From Rhabditoides inermis (Eukaryota; Nematoda; Chromadorea; Rhabditida; Rhabditidae), in NCBI GenBank assembly GCA_963966185.1, contig CAWZYM010000028.1, forward strand, positions 124,001 through 188,000: a stretch of DNA of 64,000 bases, in the 5' to 3' direction. Position 1 is the stretch's first letter. Every line of letters starts with the position of its first letter. Below, piece by piece: positions 36,401-50,031 of this stretch. The notes beneath the pieces are model-generated. The model was not told where the DNA came from. It did not search any database and saw nothing but the letters and a program-made list of their open reading frames with translations. The translations under genes and the position numbers were made by a program.

Positions 36401-36407
36401 TTTCAGA
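36401..36407 (+). promoter_or_regulatory. Likely trans-splice acceptor, saposin-like gene
   Basis: TTTCAG ends at 36406, one base before the ATG at 36408. There is no upstream coding exon, so spliced-leader addition here is the simplest reading. Confidence 0.6.
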
Positions 36408-36752
36408 ATGCGCGGCCTCACCCTCTGTGTCCTTCTCGCTGTCGTCGCCGTCGCCGCTGCAGGCGGACCCTTCTGCGGACTCTGCGAGGTACCTATAGCT
36501 AAGCGACAGTCTACTATAGCCCCGTTCTCCTTCAGGGAATGATCAACGACGTGAAGGCGAACAACCCGAACGGCTTCGCGTCTGTCACCGACGCATCCCT
36601 GCAGAAGCAGATGGAGGCAGAGTGCGACAAGGTACTGTAGGAATACTGTGGAGACATCTGTGCAACACGCTCATTCCAGAACACCAAGGGATTCGAGGAC
36701 ACCATGTGCAAGAGCATCATCGACCAGAAGACCGACCAGCTCCTCCAGGCAC

Positions 36753-36798
<46 letters not shown>

Positions 36799-36870
36799 AT
36801 CCTCGCTTTTCAGGCTCTCCGCGCCGGAAAGTCGTCCGGTGACTGCTGCCAGATCGGAGGATTCTGCTAA
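36408..36870 (+). CDS. Saposin-like secreted protein (SPP/caenopore type)
   Basis: Exons 36408-36488, 36536-36631, 36680-36748, 36814-36870 (TAA), 100 residues. Residues 1-~18 are a signal peptide (hydrophobic, ending AVAAAG). The mature part is one saposin-B-like domain: FCGLCEG at the start, Cys57 before K, Cys69 in MCKSII, then paired Cys93/94 and a terminal Cys100, giving the cysteines for the usual three disulphides. Nematode SPP proteins are small lipid-binding, membrane-active peptides made in the gut and used in digestion of or defence against bacteria; which role applies here is not shown. The third intron starts with GC (CAG|gcacgt) and is mostly a CT run. AATAAA follows at 36886. 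Another small secreted gene lies 0.7 kb downstream on the same strand. Confidence 0.88.
36757..36796. repeat. (CT)n microsatellite, saposin gene intron 3
   Basis: The CT run makes up most of this 65-nt intron and serves as its pyrimidine tract. Confidence 0.95.
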
Positions 36871-36885
36871 ACTTTCTCATTTCAA

Positions 36886-36891
36886 AATAAA
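36886..36891 (+). other. Poly(A) signal of saposin-like gene
   Basis: AATAAA 16 nt after the TAA stop, giving a very short 3' UTR. Confidence 0.6.
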
Positions 36892-37577
36892 AAGCACCAT
36901 ATTTTCTCCCAATCTTTCTTTGTTGTTTTATGCCAAATATTTGTTGTTTTATGCCAAGATTAGACTGACAAACTCCGGGGAATATTGGAGTGAGTGTCAA
37001 TGTCGGAAACTAGTATGTTGGTAATCCAAATATCAGTTTCATATTTCATTAGTGTGAACACTTACAGATTTAATTACTTGTATACGCTTTCTAGAGACAA
37101 ATACTTGAACAAATGTGAACACGCGGCAATGATCTCTTAGCCGTTGGCATTCTACCTTTTTACGCCTCTGCCATTGAACACTCTCTATCACACTTGCTGC
37201 CAGTCGATATCTGTTCAGGCCACATGCATTCTAAATAGTTTATCCGAGGCGCGATAATTTTCGAGCGAGCGAGATTCCCCGAAGTTCTTCTTTATCTAGG
37301 TTCGATCTGCTATTGATACGATATTGTCACTACTACGGCTAATGTCGAAATACGCTGGGTTTTTTTTTTGCATAGTGGTAAAGTTCGTGGGTTCGATCTT
37401 CGGTATTCACGAACTTTGTCAATAATAACACGTCATTCAACGAGCTTCGATCTTCAACTCAAATGTCTATGGTTTGCGAACCTACTATAGTTGGATCTTC
37501 ATAAAACCTAATCGCGATCACGAGCTGTCGAGTTGATCGTATGCGCCGCGATCGATTCATCCCCTCATTCACTCCCC
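36892..37577. other. Intergenic region between saposin-like and PLA2-like genes
   Basis: AT-rich, with no exon recognised. A tRNA-like A/B-box pair near 37370-37400 was examined and rejected. Confidence 0.6.
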
Positions 37578-38046
37578 ATGTTCACTATACTATTCTCACT
37601 CATCTACTTCACAAACTCACAATTGTTATTAGGAGACTACCGGTAAGTATCAGCTACACACATTTTTGCTAGACTGTTCTATAGATGCGGGACTGACATC
37701 GCAAGCGAATCTGCTTCTCTTATTCTCACAAGCAATTGCGACACTCAGGGAAGCGAGTCATTCCCCCTTCAATCCTATTGCATATTCTATCCCTTTCCAG
37801 TCAACCAGTGTTGTTTTTCCCACGACTCGTGCTATGACAGTTGCCAGTCCACACAACAGCAGTGCGACAACGAGTTCTGCGAGTGTCTCAGTGTGAGTGT
37901 CTCCTCCCTCTCCTTCCCCATTCCTCCTTCAGACTCTTCCCGCATCCATCTACTGTCGAAACGTGGTTCACGCTTCTCACTGCAGTCTAGTAAGATTCCT
38001 CGGACACAACTTTTTCTGTCAAGACGTCCATCCCGTTACTTTGTAA
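37578..38046 (+). CDS. Small secreted phospholipase A2-like protein
   Basis: Exons 37578-37642, 37673-37892, 37933-38046 (TAA), 132 residues. The first exon encodes a hydrophobic signal peptide (MFTILFSLIYF...). The core motif is CCFSHDSCYD (residues 68-77), the secreted PLA2 active-site pattern CCxxHDxCY with His72 and Asp73, followed by CDNEFCECL and a Cys-containing tail. It belongs with the short nematode PLA2-like proteins that hydrolyse the sn-2 ester of phospholipids; activity is inferred from the intact His/Asp pair. The canonical Ca2+-loop glycines are not obvious (RCGTD instead), so activity is uncertain. Intron 1 is only 30 nt (37643-37672, gtaagt...ttgctag), which joins signal peptide and domain in phase. 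Intron 2 is 40 nt. AATAAA at 38071. Confidence 0.8.
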
Positions 38047-38070
38047 ATTCAATTCACAATTGCATGACAC

Positions 38071-38076
38071 AATAAA
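38071..38076 (+). other. Poly(A) signal of PLA2-like gene
   Basis: AATAAA 25 nt after the stop codon. Confidence 0.6.
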
Positions 38077-38683
38077 AATGACTTATATATTTATAGAATC
38101 ACAAATGGTGAAACATCTATTCACATTTCACAATCATCATTCACATGTCTCTCTCCGTCTCTTTGACAAAGTAATAAATATATAAATCCATTAATATCGT
38201 ATAAATGTAGTGGTATCGCAATGCAAAATAATGAGAAGAGAGCACAGTAAGACACTATGGTTGTGGCCCGTCAGATGGGCGGGGCCTGTGGGGGCGGGGT
38301 CTACATCCTACTACCCACAACTACCATATAAAATAGACTGCCTAGATAGAATCCACAACTCGTCTTAAAACTAGCAACGTAACAACCATACACTCTTGCG
38401 AAAGAAATAAAACGATACAAAGTCAGAGAATGAGAGAGTAGTCGCGCGCGCGCGAGAGACAGGGGGCGCGCGAGAAAGAAAGAGGGGGAATACAAGTAGT
38501 GGCGGTAGTACAAGTGGATAAAAAGTGAACGGGGGCGGAAGCAAGCAACAACTACATACTCAACTCACTACTACTCTACTATCGCAGCTCTCACGACCAA
38601 CGAGCAGCCATCACAGTCTCACCACATCACAATGCCCTCCAGAGAGAAGGGAGGCGGCGTCACCCGTGGGAAGGGGGAGGGGG
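38077..38683. other. Convergent intergenic region
   Basis: Between the PLA2-like gene (+) and the PPP1R16-like gene (-). Contains the 3' UTR of the latter; no gene recognised. Confidence 0.6.
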
Positions 38684-40999
<2,316 letters not shown>

Positions 41000-41404
41000 G
41001 CTGGCTGTGTGTGGGTGGGAGTGGGAGGGAAGGGGTGGGTGGATGTAGATGTGTAGATGAGTGTTTAGTCGGCCCGCCGCGCGGCCTCCTCTGTCGCAAG
41101 CCGCTCGCTACCGCACTCTTCTCAAAACAATTACTGAACAAAAGGAACAATTGACACAAGTATATAAAGTATAATGCATAAAGAAAAAGTTAAATCTTCT
41201 CTGTTTGAGCCCAATATCCTGCAGACAGGCTACATCAACGTACATTACTGACTAAATGATAGAAAATGGAAACAAAACAACGATAGATAAGCAAGTGGCA
41301 ACGAGCAACGTCCAGTGTCCAGTCACCAACACCATGCATATGAATAAGACACTCTCTCTATTCACTCACCCCCCGCCGCTCTTTTTCATCACGTCTTATC
41401 CGAG

Positions 41405-41437
<33 letters not shown>

Positions 41438-44400
41438 TCTCTCTTTCTCTCTCTCTCTCCTACTGCCCTCCCTCCCTACTTTTACATATTGCGCGCCCTG
41501 CCGCTATTCAATATCTCACGACTCTCGAGAGAAACACATGTTCGCATAAAATAAAATATGCAAGCGCAATTCACGACACATTCAAGCGGGCAATAATGCA
41601 TACAGACGATAGGAGAAGGTGAGAGAACCAATGTGGCGACAGACAAACGACGGTAAACCAATCAGAGGATGCAAAGCCGATTCAGGAGAGCAAGGCACGA
41701 ATTACGGATGAAACAGCGAGAGGAGGAGGGAGAGAGGGAGAGAGGGAGAGGACGAAAGGCAATATCAAATCGGGCGCGGTGGAGACGTCGTCTCGCGCTA
41801 CACCGTGAGAGAATGAGACTAGACGATGGGCGCATCACGCAATTGAAGACTACTCTACTCCCAGTACACATTCCCTAGCAATAACCCATAATTGAGAGTA
41901 AGTGAAAAAGAGTAAATGAATCAGTCCTGTATTGTAACAAAGATCCATTCATTATATTAAATACATCCACTCTCGCTCGAACACATGCAATATAGGTGTG
42001 TTCGATGTTCGATTCGATGTTCACGTTCACGCAATCACCATCACCCCACATAAATCTTCTACTTTGGATCATAACAATGCAATCCTTCCCCTTACCTCAT
42101 TATCCCTCTCTCACCCCTTCACCTATACACATATTCATCGCTCTTGTCAATTTATTAAAATATATATATCAAATTTTACATACAAGATACGAATTATAAC
42201 TATAGCCCACATACGGATTCTATACGGATTCTAGTATGACGACCCGAACCAAACAACAACCCAAACACAACAACACCCCCCCTCTGTACCCCTCGATATA
42301 ACCAAACAAGGCGCGAAGAGGCAATGGGAACAGGAGTACCAACCTGGTAGATCTATACGGGGGCGGCTGACTCGATCGATCGGCGTTCTCTCTCTCTCTC
42401 TCACTCAGCCAGTCGCCGCGCTATAGCGCATAGCCTCGCAACTCGCCTGACTGCAAAAAAAAAAACCACACATTCAATATTGCCTCGTGAAATGTCAAAA
42501 ATCACACCGCGACCATAGAAACACGGCAAAACATGACGCGCGAAACTCAACATGCACTCTAGTTAGTTCATCGTCTAGCAATATCAGTACACATCCATAT
42601 CATGCTCGCACTCTCTCCATCCCACACACGCGTACGTCCATTGCGGAGTTGTATCGTGGTGCGGGTGGGGTGTCACAATATCATATCGCCTGTCCCGTTC
42701 CGTCTCTCACTCTGCCCACTCGCCCCTATCATCCCGCCATCAAACCGGCAAGATGCGACTGGGCGATCAATCGATGCACCCTTCCTTCCACTCCATCCCC
42801 GCCAGCAGCAGTGCAATCATATACACCACCAAGAAGAAGTCGGACAAGTGAGAGTGAGCCACACGGGTACAAGTGAGTCACGAGATGATTAATGCGAAAA
42901 TAAGGAGCGAGAAAGACAGAGATCCAAATGAACGCGATATCCGGCAAACACACTCGCATCGCACGACAGGTACACGGAATGTGGACTGTGGACTGTGTGT
43001 ATGGGTGGCCGGCGAGAAGACGCGAGAGAGAAAACGCTAGTCGCCCAAAGCAACACATATCGCACAGATAAAGTGGTGATGATAGCAATCAAGAAAGAAG
43101 GGGGATCATCGCCAAACACATAAGTGCACGGGCTCGAGCGAGAGTCGATGCAGACATGTGTTGGCGACAACGTCAACTGCGTCGAGTATGTGATATGCAT
43201 GACACATGTCAGTCGAGGCAGAGCCATGCGCCAGAATCGACCCGAGTATTACTCACAGTCAACAACTCCTATCAGCGGTGACGAATCGGGGAAGGAAAAG
43301 ACAGCAGACAGCATCGGAAGATAAAACAAGACACGACGTACATGGATGTGTGTTCCACATGATTCAATACGAATACGAGTTCCCCTCGTTCCCTGGCAGT
43401 AGCAGCGCGGCAGAGGCGAGAATTGGCGACGTGTCTCTCCACCCTCTCACTCTCGCCCTCCTCCCTCGCACATCCTAGAGAGACAGCGAAGCTAATTGAA
43501 GAAACACCGTGCCTCTCGGGGCGCCGCTGACAAGCCACGTCTCGAGACAAACATGAACATCTCACATCACAACAAGCGACGAGTCAAGTCATTCCATCCA
43601 ACACAAGTGAAAAAACCGATGGAACTGAAGCGACTCACTTCAGAGCGACAGCGACATTATCCAAGAGTGCAAGTGGATCAACGGCGGGTATTGACGCGCG
43701 AGAGAATGACTAAGAAAACCACACTAAGTCACTAAGTATCTCGAGACCAGAAACTATTGAATGCGAAAATGAACGAACACAGAATGACCGTACAGTGGCT
43801 AAAACTATGCAGTAAGAGTTGCTCATTATGCATTCAATGCAATTTATGCCGGCCACTCTAATCGGGGGGGGGGGGTGCAAGTCTGCCAAATCCCTCGACG
43901 CAAATCCGCATCCATGGCGATGATTACAACCAGTACGGTGGCTGGAGCACACAACAGAATCTCGTTCGCGTCGCGGATATCGACGGTTTCAAAGGCCGAA
44001 AATACAGGTAGGGCGAGAAGGTACGGCGAGAGCCGTACATATGTGCAGTGCATGGCCCGGTATCGTTGCACACAGAGTGTCCCAATTAGTGTGCCAATTC
44101 CACCACACTAATCAAACCACTCTCTCGCGGTGTGCGTGAAAAGAGAGACCCTGACGGCCCCAACAGCCGTCGTCGCCATCCGGGCAAAAACGCAATAAAA
44201 TGAGCGGCAGCGGCTACCACCCGCGATGCACTCGCTCTCGCATACCAAAATGGGACACCCATCTAGATCCCGTCATATAGTCGACAACAGAGGCTATGAC
44301 AACTAGGCATTATGAGATCTCTGGCCAGAAAATGATAAATCGTACAATGGACAGCAGACGGGGCGAACACGGAGCAAAGAAGCAACACTAATCAGACGCA

Positions 44401-46258
44401 ACCCGCTTTTTAGAGTCGCGATAAACGAATTCCAAAGGCCCACTGATATTGTACGGACATCATGAATGTGTGTTGATATTTTACGTAGAAACACAGATGA
44501 ATACGTTAGGGGCAACAGGACAAGAGAGAATGGGAAAGAAAATGCGTGCGGCGTGCGGGAAACGAGTGAGTCAGGCACACATGCGCCGTCCATGCACACT
44601 TGCAGGCAACACAGTCATCACACACACCGCACAATCACCCAGTCATTGCGCGAATCGTACACAGTCAATTGGAAAGGATGAACCCAAACAGAACTGTGGG
44701 TAATGCACGGTAAATAGCGAGGGGAGAGGGGTGAGAGAGGAGGGGGTGCGCGGAGAGGGAGGTTGTGTGTTGTGTACACGCGAGAGAGCACCTATTGACC
44801 AGGTGGAAGGGATTCGATCGATAATCGGACATAGGACCACCGCGCGACAGAGCACACCGCCCCCGTGTGCGGGGTCAACCGGGGACGATTAGATGACAGT
44901 CGCGCGAACGGCTGACCCTCACAATAACGGGTAGTCATTACTCATTCAGAGGAGACGTACCAGCAAAGGAGAGACGCATTATTATTGTGTCATTATTGAT
45001 ATACATACTGTATAAAACTATTATAATAACAATTTTGACCATTAAAAACAACTATACCGTGTTCCGGTGGTAATTATATACTTGCAACATATATGCCTTT
45101 ATATACCTTTAATGCCATTAAAAGCAGAACACCGACAAAACAAACAACGAGACCGCGCAAAACAAACAAAATTACGTCGAAAAAACAGGTGATCTTGGGT
45201 GCCGCGACGCGACAGCCGCGCGCGAGCGGCCTGTCCTTATTCGCCGAATGCGGACAAAGACCCCAACAGACTCCGAAGTTCTCCAGCGCACTATACTGGA
45301 TGGATTTGTAGTGCTATTCACAGTCTTGATTAGAGAATATGAGAAAAAGTGAAGAGCATAGTGGCTGAGAGAGAAAGAGTGTGGATGGAGTGGGTAGGCA
45401 CTCGATTCACTCCCTCTTCTCCTCACACATAATCCTTTCACGACACCGCTCTCTCGCAATTAGAAAAAGAGGGTGCAAACAAGCCCGAGGGCATAGAAAA
45501 GTCTTCACGGTGTAGCGTGACAAACTACCATGTTGTGCTCTGTACTAATTTATATTTATTTGAACACATATTAGGTATAAAATATCGGATCAATTTGACC
45601 ATCAGCCTAGAATTAGGTTATTGCGACTGTATTTTTTTCGAAATGTATAGGAAGATACATTGCTAACCGATTGAATATCACATTCTTTCATAGTCACCCT
45701 TGGCAAACCAGCCCCTTGCCCGCAATGGGTGTGTCTGCTATCTGCCTTCTCCTCCTCTACCCTCTCCCATCGCCGCACTCTCTCCCCCACTCTCTATCGC
45801 CCACTCATTCTAATCGATTGACTGATCACATCACACTTTCTTCGGTACGGCCGGGTTTACGAACCGTCTCTCTTTATGGTTACTACATGCGTACAGCAGT
45901 ACTGTCCACGAAAATGTGCAATCTCGTTTTGATATTTGCGATGTGTCGGAAATGGCTCTGGGCGGGCGCTGCACAATGCATCCCACCACTGCCGCCCCGT
46001 TGTGACTAATTCTTGTTTGCTTGCACCTCGATTTCCCTCCCTCAATCTTTCCGCTTTCGTCCAGGCGTACTAGTACGAGTGATCCACGCAGTGATGCACG
46101 CCTATCATCGATTATCTCTATGAAAAACAATATCCACTACTCTCACGACCTTGTCTCTTTCTCTCATAGACCCCGAATGTGACCACGCCCTGTCGTTTTT
46201 TTGTCCCCGTTCATATACTTGTAATTGTGATACAATAATACAATGTGACTTGTTGAGG
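41000..46258. other. 5.3 kb divergent intergenic region, no recognised gene
   Basis: Between the start of PPP1R16 (-) and the MARVEL gene (+). Scanned both strands: open frames are short, without paired splice sites or homology I recognise. CT runs at 41409-41458, a G11 run at about 43865. It could hold promoters, 5' UTR exons or non-coding RNA I cannot detect. Confidence 0.5.
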
Positions 46259-47005
46259 ATGTCGCAAGAGCAGCAGAAGGCTGAGCTGTACACGACGCAG
46301 CAGCCCGATGGCACCTACGTCACCACCACCACCAAGCTCGAGACCAAGGTGGGCGAGGCGTCTGATTGGACCACCCACGTCGTTTCAGTACAAGGAGGAC
46401 ATGGTGTACGGATGCGGGCGCGGTGCTCTCAACACCCACTACTGCCTCGGACCACACGGCATCCTTCGTATGGCACAGATCGTCAGTCCTCTCTCCCCCC
46501 CCTCTCTCTCCACCCCCTCTCTTCCAGTTCCTCTGTCTCACCATCATCTCTCTCATCGTGTCTGTGTTCGGCCCCGGTCCCTTCAAGGGAGTCCTCTTCG
46601 GACAGACCATCCTCCTCATCCTCACCGGTCAGTTTGGCATTGACAGGATCGTTTGTTGACAACTATTATAGAAAAAATAGTAAAACAACACTCAAGAACA
46701 TTATATGCACCTATTTTCCATGTTGTAGGCGTGGCGATGTGTTTCGCTTTCATCTTCCTCATCGTATACTTCTTCACCCTCAACGAGACGCACCTCGACT
46801 TCTGGCCGTGGAGGATCACGGTATATACACCGTATGGCTTCGCCTCCTTTCACCCCGCCCCCTTTTCAGGATGTGGTGTTCTCTGCGACGGCCGCCGTCT
46901 CGCTGCTGATCATGACGTTCGTGGAGGCATACTACTCCACTGGTGCCTGGTCCAACAACTGCAACGATATCGGTGAGGAGAGAGAGGGAGGGGAGAAAGA
47001 GAAAA

Positions 47006-47043
<38 letters not shown>

Positions 47044-47262
47044 GGAGAGAAGGGGAGAGAGATGTGCCGTTCAGGAAGCGATGGCATCATGCACAACGGC
47101 TGCCGCATGATCTTTGAGTGGGCGTTTGCCGCGGTGAGTCATTCTTACTTACCGTACGCGTACTTACCGTTTTCCGTTCAGTTCCTGTGCTTCGTTCTGG
47201 CCATCCTGTTCGCAATGAGTGCTTTTCTCGCCCACCGTACTCGTGAGTACGTCCGCCAGTAG
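46259..47262 (+). CDS. MARVEL-type four-pass membrane protein
   Basis: Exons 46259-46348, 46389-46481, 46528-46627, 46729-46820, 46870-46972, 47075-47133, 47182-47262 (TAG), ~205 residues. The N-terminal ~50 residues are polar, with TT and DGTYVTTTT. GILRMAQI then begins the first of four hydrophobic segments: FLCLTIISLIVSVFG, VLFGQTILLILTG/VAMCFAFIFLIVYFF, VVFSATAAVSLLIMTFVEA, and FLCFVLAILFAMSAFLA, with a cysteine-containing loop (NNCND...NGCR) before the last and a short cytosolic tail HRTREYVRQ. The arginine just ahead of TM1 and the four-helix layout fit the MARVEL/CMTM-MAL family of membrane-apposition and vesicle-traffic proteins; no closer orthologue can be named. The ATG lies one base after a TTGAG, possibly a trans-splice acceptor. 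Confidence 0.85.
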
Positions 47263-48108
47263 ATACAGTACCTCCGACTACTGTATTCAATCTACCGTAT
47301 CCCATCTATCTTGTCCGGTGCCCAATATTGTCACTTTCATCCTAAATACCCTCATTCCGCACAGAATGTTGCATAATCTCGCCATATATGATATTCCGAA
47401 ATGAAAATGGTTTTATAAACGTTTTATTTATACACGGTTATAATACGGAACAGCATAATTTATTATTGCCAACTGATTTATTGTGCGTTCGACTCTCTAT
47501 AGAAGCGTGAACCCAAGAGAGAATCTCGTGAACACAAGAGAGAACACAAGAGAGGTACTCTATCTCTATGGCGGGGGTCATCGCGCGGCCGTCTACAGTA
47601 GTGTTCGGATATGCAGAAGAGTAGTTCAAAATGCCTTTCAAGAATCATAACCTAGGCATTTTCGAGGTGCTGTCAGTGCGTTCGACTCCCTATAGAAGCA
47701 TCGACGTGATCCAGTGAATTCAGAATGTCAGATTCACTATTGGGGTCTTGCGATATGGCTGCCAACGGTCTGGCTGAGTATCAGATAAGGTGCTCAATTG
47801 AGAGTCTCTGGGGCTCAAATGGCTACAAATGAGGCTCCGTGAGCTTAAACTTGTATAATTTGCATAAACAGACTCAAAACGAAACAGTAAAAGAATAATC
47901 ACAATTCCGTGTTTCGTAGTGCGTAGTGTTTGAAAGCGTGCAGGTTAGTGCAGTGCTTTGGTGAGGTTTCGGGATTGCCGTTTTGCGATCACGAGACTTC
48001 CATTTTTAGCTTGTGTTGTGCTGTTTGTGCATTTGTTTAGTTTTTAGTTTCTTTTGTTCACCTATAACGCTGTGCTGTGTATTCGTTAACACCATGTGTT
48101 TCCAGACC
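47263..48108. other. Intergenic region with short direct repeats
   Basis: No exon recognised. A 24-bp direct repeat (GTGCGTTCGACTCYCTATAG...) occurs at 47483-47506 and 47676-47699 with one mismatch, and AACACAAGAGAG recurs in 47520-47555. Confidence 0.6.
48101..48105 (+). promoter_or_regulatory. Likely trans-splice acceptor of CCDC174
   Basis: TTTCCAG ends at 48105, three bases ahead of ATG 48109 (ACC ATG G). Confidence 0.5.
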
Positions 48109-49716
48109 ATGGCGACTTTCGGCGCGCTGCCGACTTCATCCGCCGACGATGACAATGATGAGGTGCCGGAGACGACTGATCACAAGGACAAGAATGTGCT
48201 GAAGACGAGCGAGATGTCGTCCATCTTCGACCTGAAGAACGAGTTCATCAAGCGGAAGACGGCGGCACAGAGCAAGTCGACACTCGGCAGGGAGTACGAG
48301 GCGCATATGGCAAGCAAGGTGTGTTATGGACTCAGGAGTCATGATAAGAAAATGATAATACAGAGAACAATCGAATGTTGCAGAGTTCTGTTCTCACTGT
48401 GAAGAAGGACGAGAAGGCACGTCTGCGCCAGGAAGCGTCGGATCGGAAGCGGAAAATCGACGAGCACGCCGAAGCACTGCGAAGAGAGGACAGAGAGCGC
48501 ATCGAGGCAGTAAGTATTGTTTATCATTGTTATATCTATATTCTATTTATATTTATGTGATTATTTCAGGCGAATCGTCGTCTGAAGGAGAAAGCGGAAC
48601 TGTACGACAAGCTGGCCGAGGGCGATGTTTCCATCCGATTCAAGGACGACACCCCCGTCGATTTCATGGTATTTCAAATGGGGGGCTCACATGTAGTATG
48701 TATATGTTTCAGGTGGACTTTGGTCAGAAGAAGAAGCAGCGTCGAGAGGATGAGCGGGAGAAACGGAGGGAGAGGGACGAGGAGCAGGAGGAGGCCGCCT
48801 CCTCCAGCAGGGACAACGTACACTACGACTCGAACTGGGGTGCGTGCATGGCCAAGTTCTCCTCTCACTGATTGTTTGCAGAGCGTCGCGTCTATGGCGT
48901 GTCTCACGTGCAGTTCTCGCAAGATGCCGAGACTAGGGAGAAGCAGATGGACGTGAGTAGACATACCTGTCTTGTTACTCATGTGTTACATGTGTTGTTA
49001 CTATTTATATGTACATTACGTTGTTACTTTACTCAAGGTGACATTACTGTACTATTTCAGTCGCTGAACGCGCTTCACGAGGAGACGGACGCGGCTCGTC
49101 GCAAGAGGGCGGACGCGGAGCGACAGAGGGACAAGCTGCAGCAGATGAAGCTCAAGGCCATGCGCAAGAGGCTCGGCATCAAGCAACGTAAGTTGCAATT
49201 TGTTATAGTGGTTGTAATGTGTGTTCTGCATTTGAAATGTTGTAGCGACTCCCCCGCCGGCTCCCGAACTGCCCGATCTGGACTCGATTCCCCTGCCGAC
49301 GGAGAAGGAGGAGACAGTTCAGGACAAGGCCACCAAGCGGATACACCACGAGAGGGAGTGGGATAAGGGAAAGGGCAGGTACGCACGTTTGGGTAGGAGT
49401 TTTTTTGGGTAGAAGTTAGAGTTCAATAGAATCACTCGATAAGCGTGGATGTAATGTTGTTCCGATGTGGCCGGTCATGATTAGCGATCATGTGCTGTTT
49501 CTGTTTTTACCAATTTCTGTCTCTCCCCCCTCTCCCCTCTCTCTTGCATTCGCATACCTGCCCGCTGTGTAGCGTGTAGGTTAGCCATGTGTTCTCTCGT
49601 TTCACACTTCTCTCTCGCCTCTCTCATTCTCTCCTCGCAGGTACGACACATGGATTCGCAAGCAGCGCGACGAACGCGACGACGACTTTCGTCCGCCTGA
49701 CTCGTACAACTATTGA
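48109..49716 (+). CDS. ccdc174: Coiled-coil domain protein CCDC174
   Basis: Exons 48109-48318, 48384-48509, 48570-48668, 48713-48839, 48882-48952, 49061-49187, 49246-49378, 49641-49716 (TGA), ~323 residues. In order: acidic start, SSIFDLKNEFIKRK, a highly charged helix (RKRKIDEHAEALRREDRERI), AELYDKLAEGD, VDFGQKK, a KR/E-rich stretch, NVHYDSN, YGVSHVQFSQDAETREKQMDSL, a coiled coil (AARRKRADAERQRDKLQQ), a Pro-rich linker PTPPPAPELP, then REWDKGKGRYDTWIRKQR and PPDSYNY. This order of motifs matches animal CCDC174, a nuclear protein associated with the splicing/exon-junction machinery. Shorter than vertebrate orthologues, mainly in the middle and C-tail. Confidence 0.9.
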
Positions 49717-50031
49717 TTCTTCGATTGATTGTTGTTATGTACTTGTTTGGTGTACAGTGATATAATAATTAATTTATTAACTTGCTAATTGTGTTTCATT
49801 GTTCTCTGAACGCGTTGCAACTACGCTGAGATATCTTTGCTGGTTTAATCGCCATTCCATTCCGGATTCTCCCGTCCTTCACGTAATCTCACTTTTCAAT
49901 TTCATCACAATCCGACCTTGATTCGTGTCTGTGTGATTCCTTGAATCCATTCTCTGTCCTTATCACACGCTCAATTGTCATCCACATATTTTTGACGTGT
50001 TGTTGTTTACATTGTGTTTTGTGTTGTCGGT
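49717..50031. other. Short intergenic region between CCDC174 and DPP gene
   Basis: 315 bp on the same strand with no exon. Too long for a typical ~100-bp operon spacer, so independent promoters are likelier. Confidence 0.5.

Larger units (their letters stand above)
33937..36407. other. Divergent intergenic region holding an inverted-repeat element
   Basis: Separates the B55 gene (-) from the saposin-like gene (+). An inverted-repeat element occupies 34596-35938. The rest (33945-34595 and 35939-36400) shows no exon with splice context. Short GA runs lie at 36031-36057. Confidence 0.65.

Noticed and set aside
37360..37420. tRNA-like A-box (GCATAGTGGTA) and B-box (GGTTCGATC)
   Set aside because: The boxes are only ~10 nt apart and no cloverleaf or acceptor stem can be drawn; at most a decayed SINE fragment.
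43860..43880. G11 homopolymer as a possible quadruplex or origin
   Set aside because: A single run without partner G-tracts close by; other C/G homopolymers (28501, 61808) are similar and lack context.
46151..46909. 252-codon open frame over the MARVEL gene
   Set aside because: It runs through introns and uses a different frame from most exons; the spliced four-pass protein explains the region.
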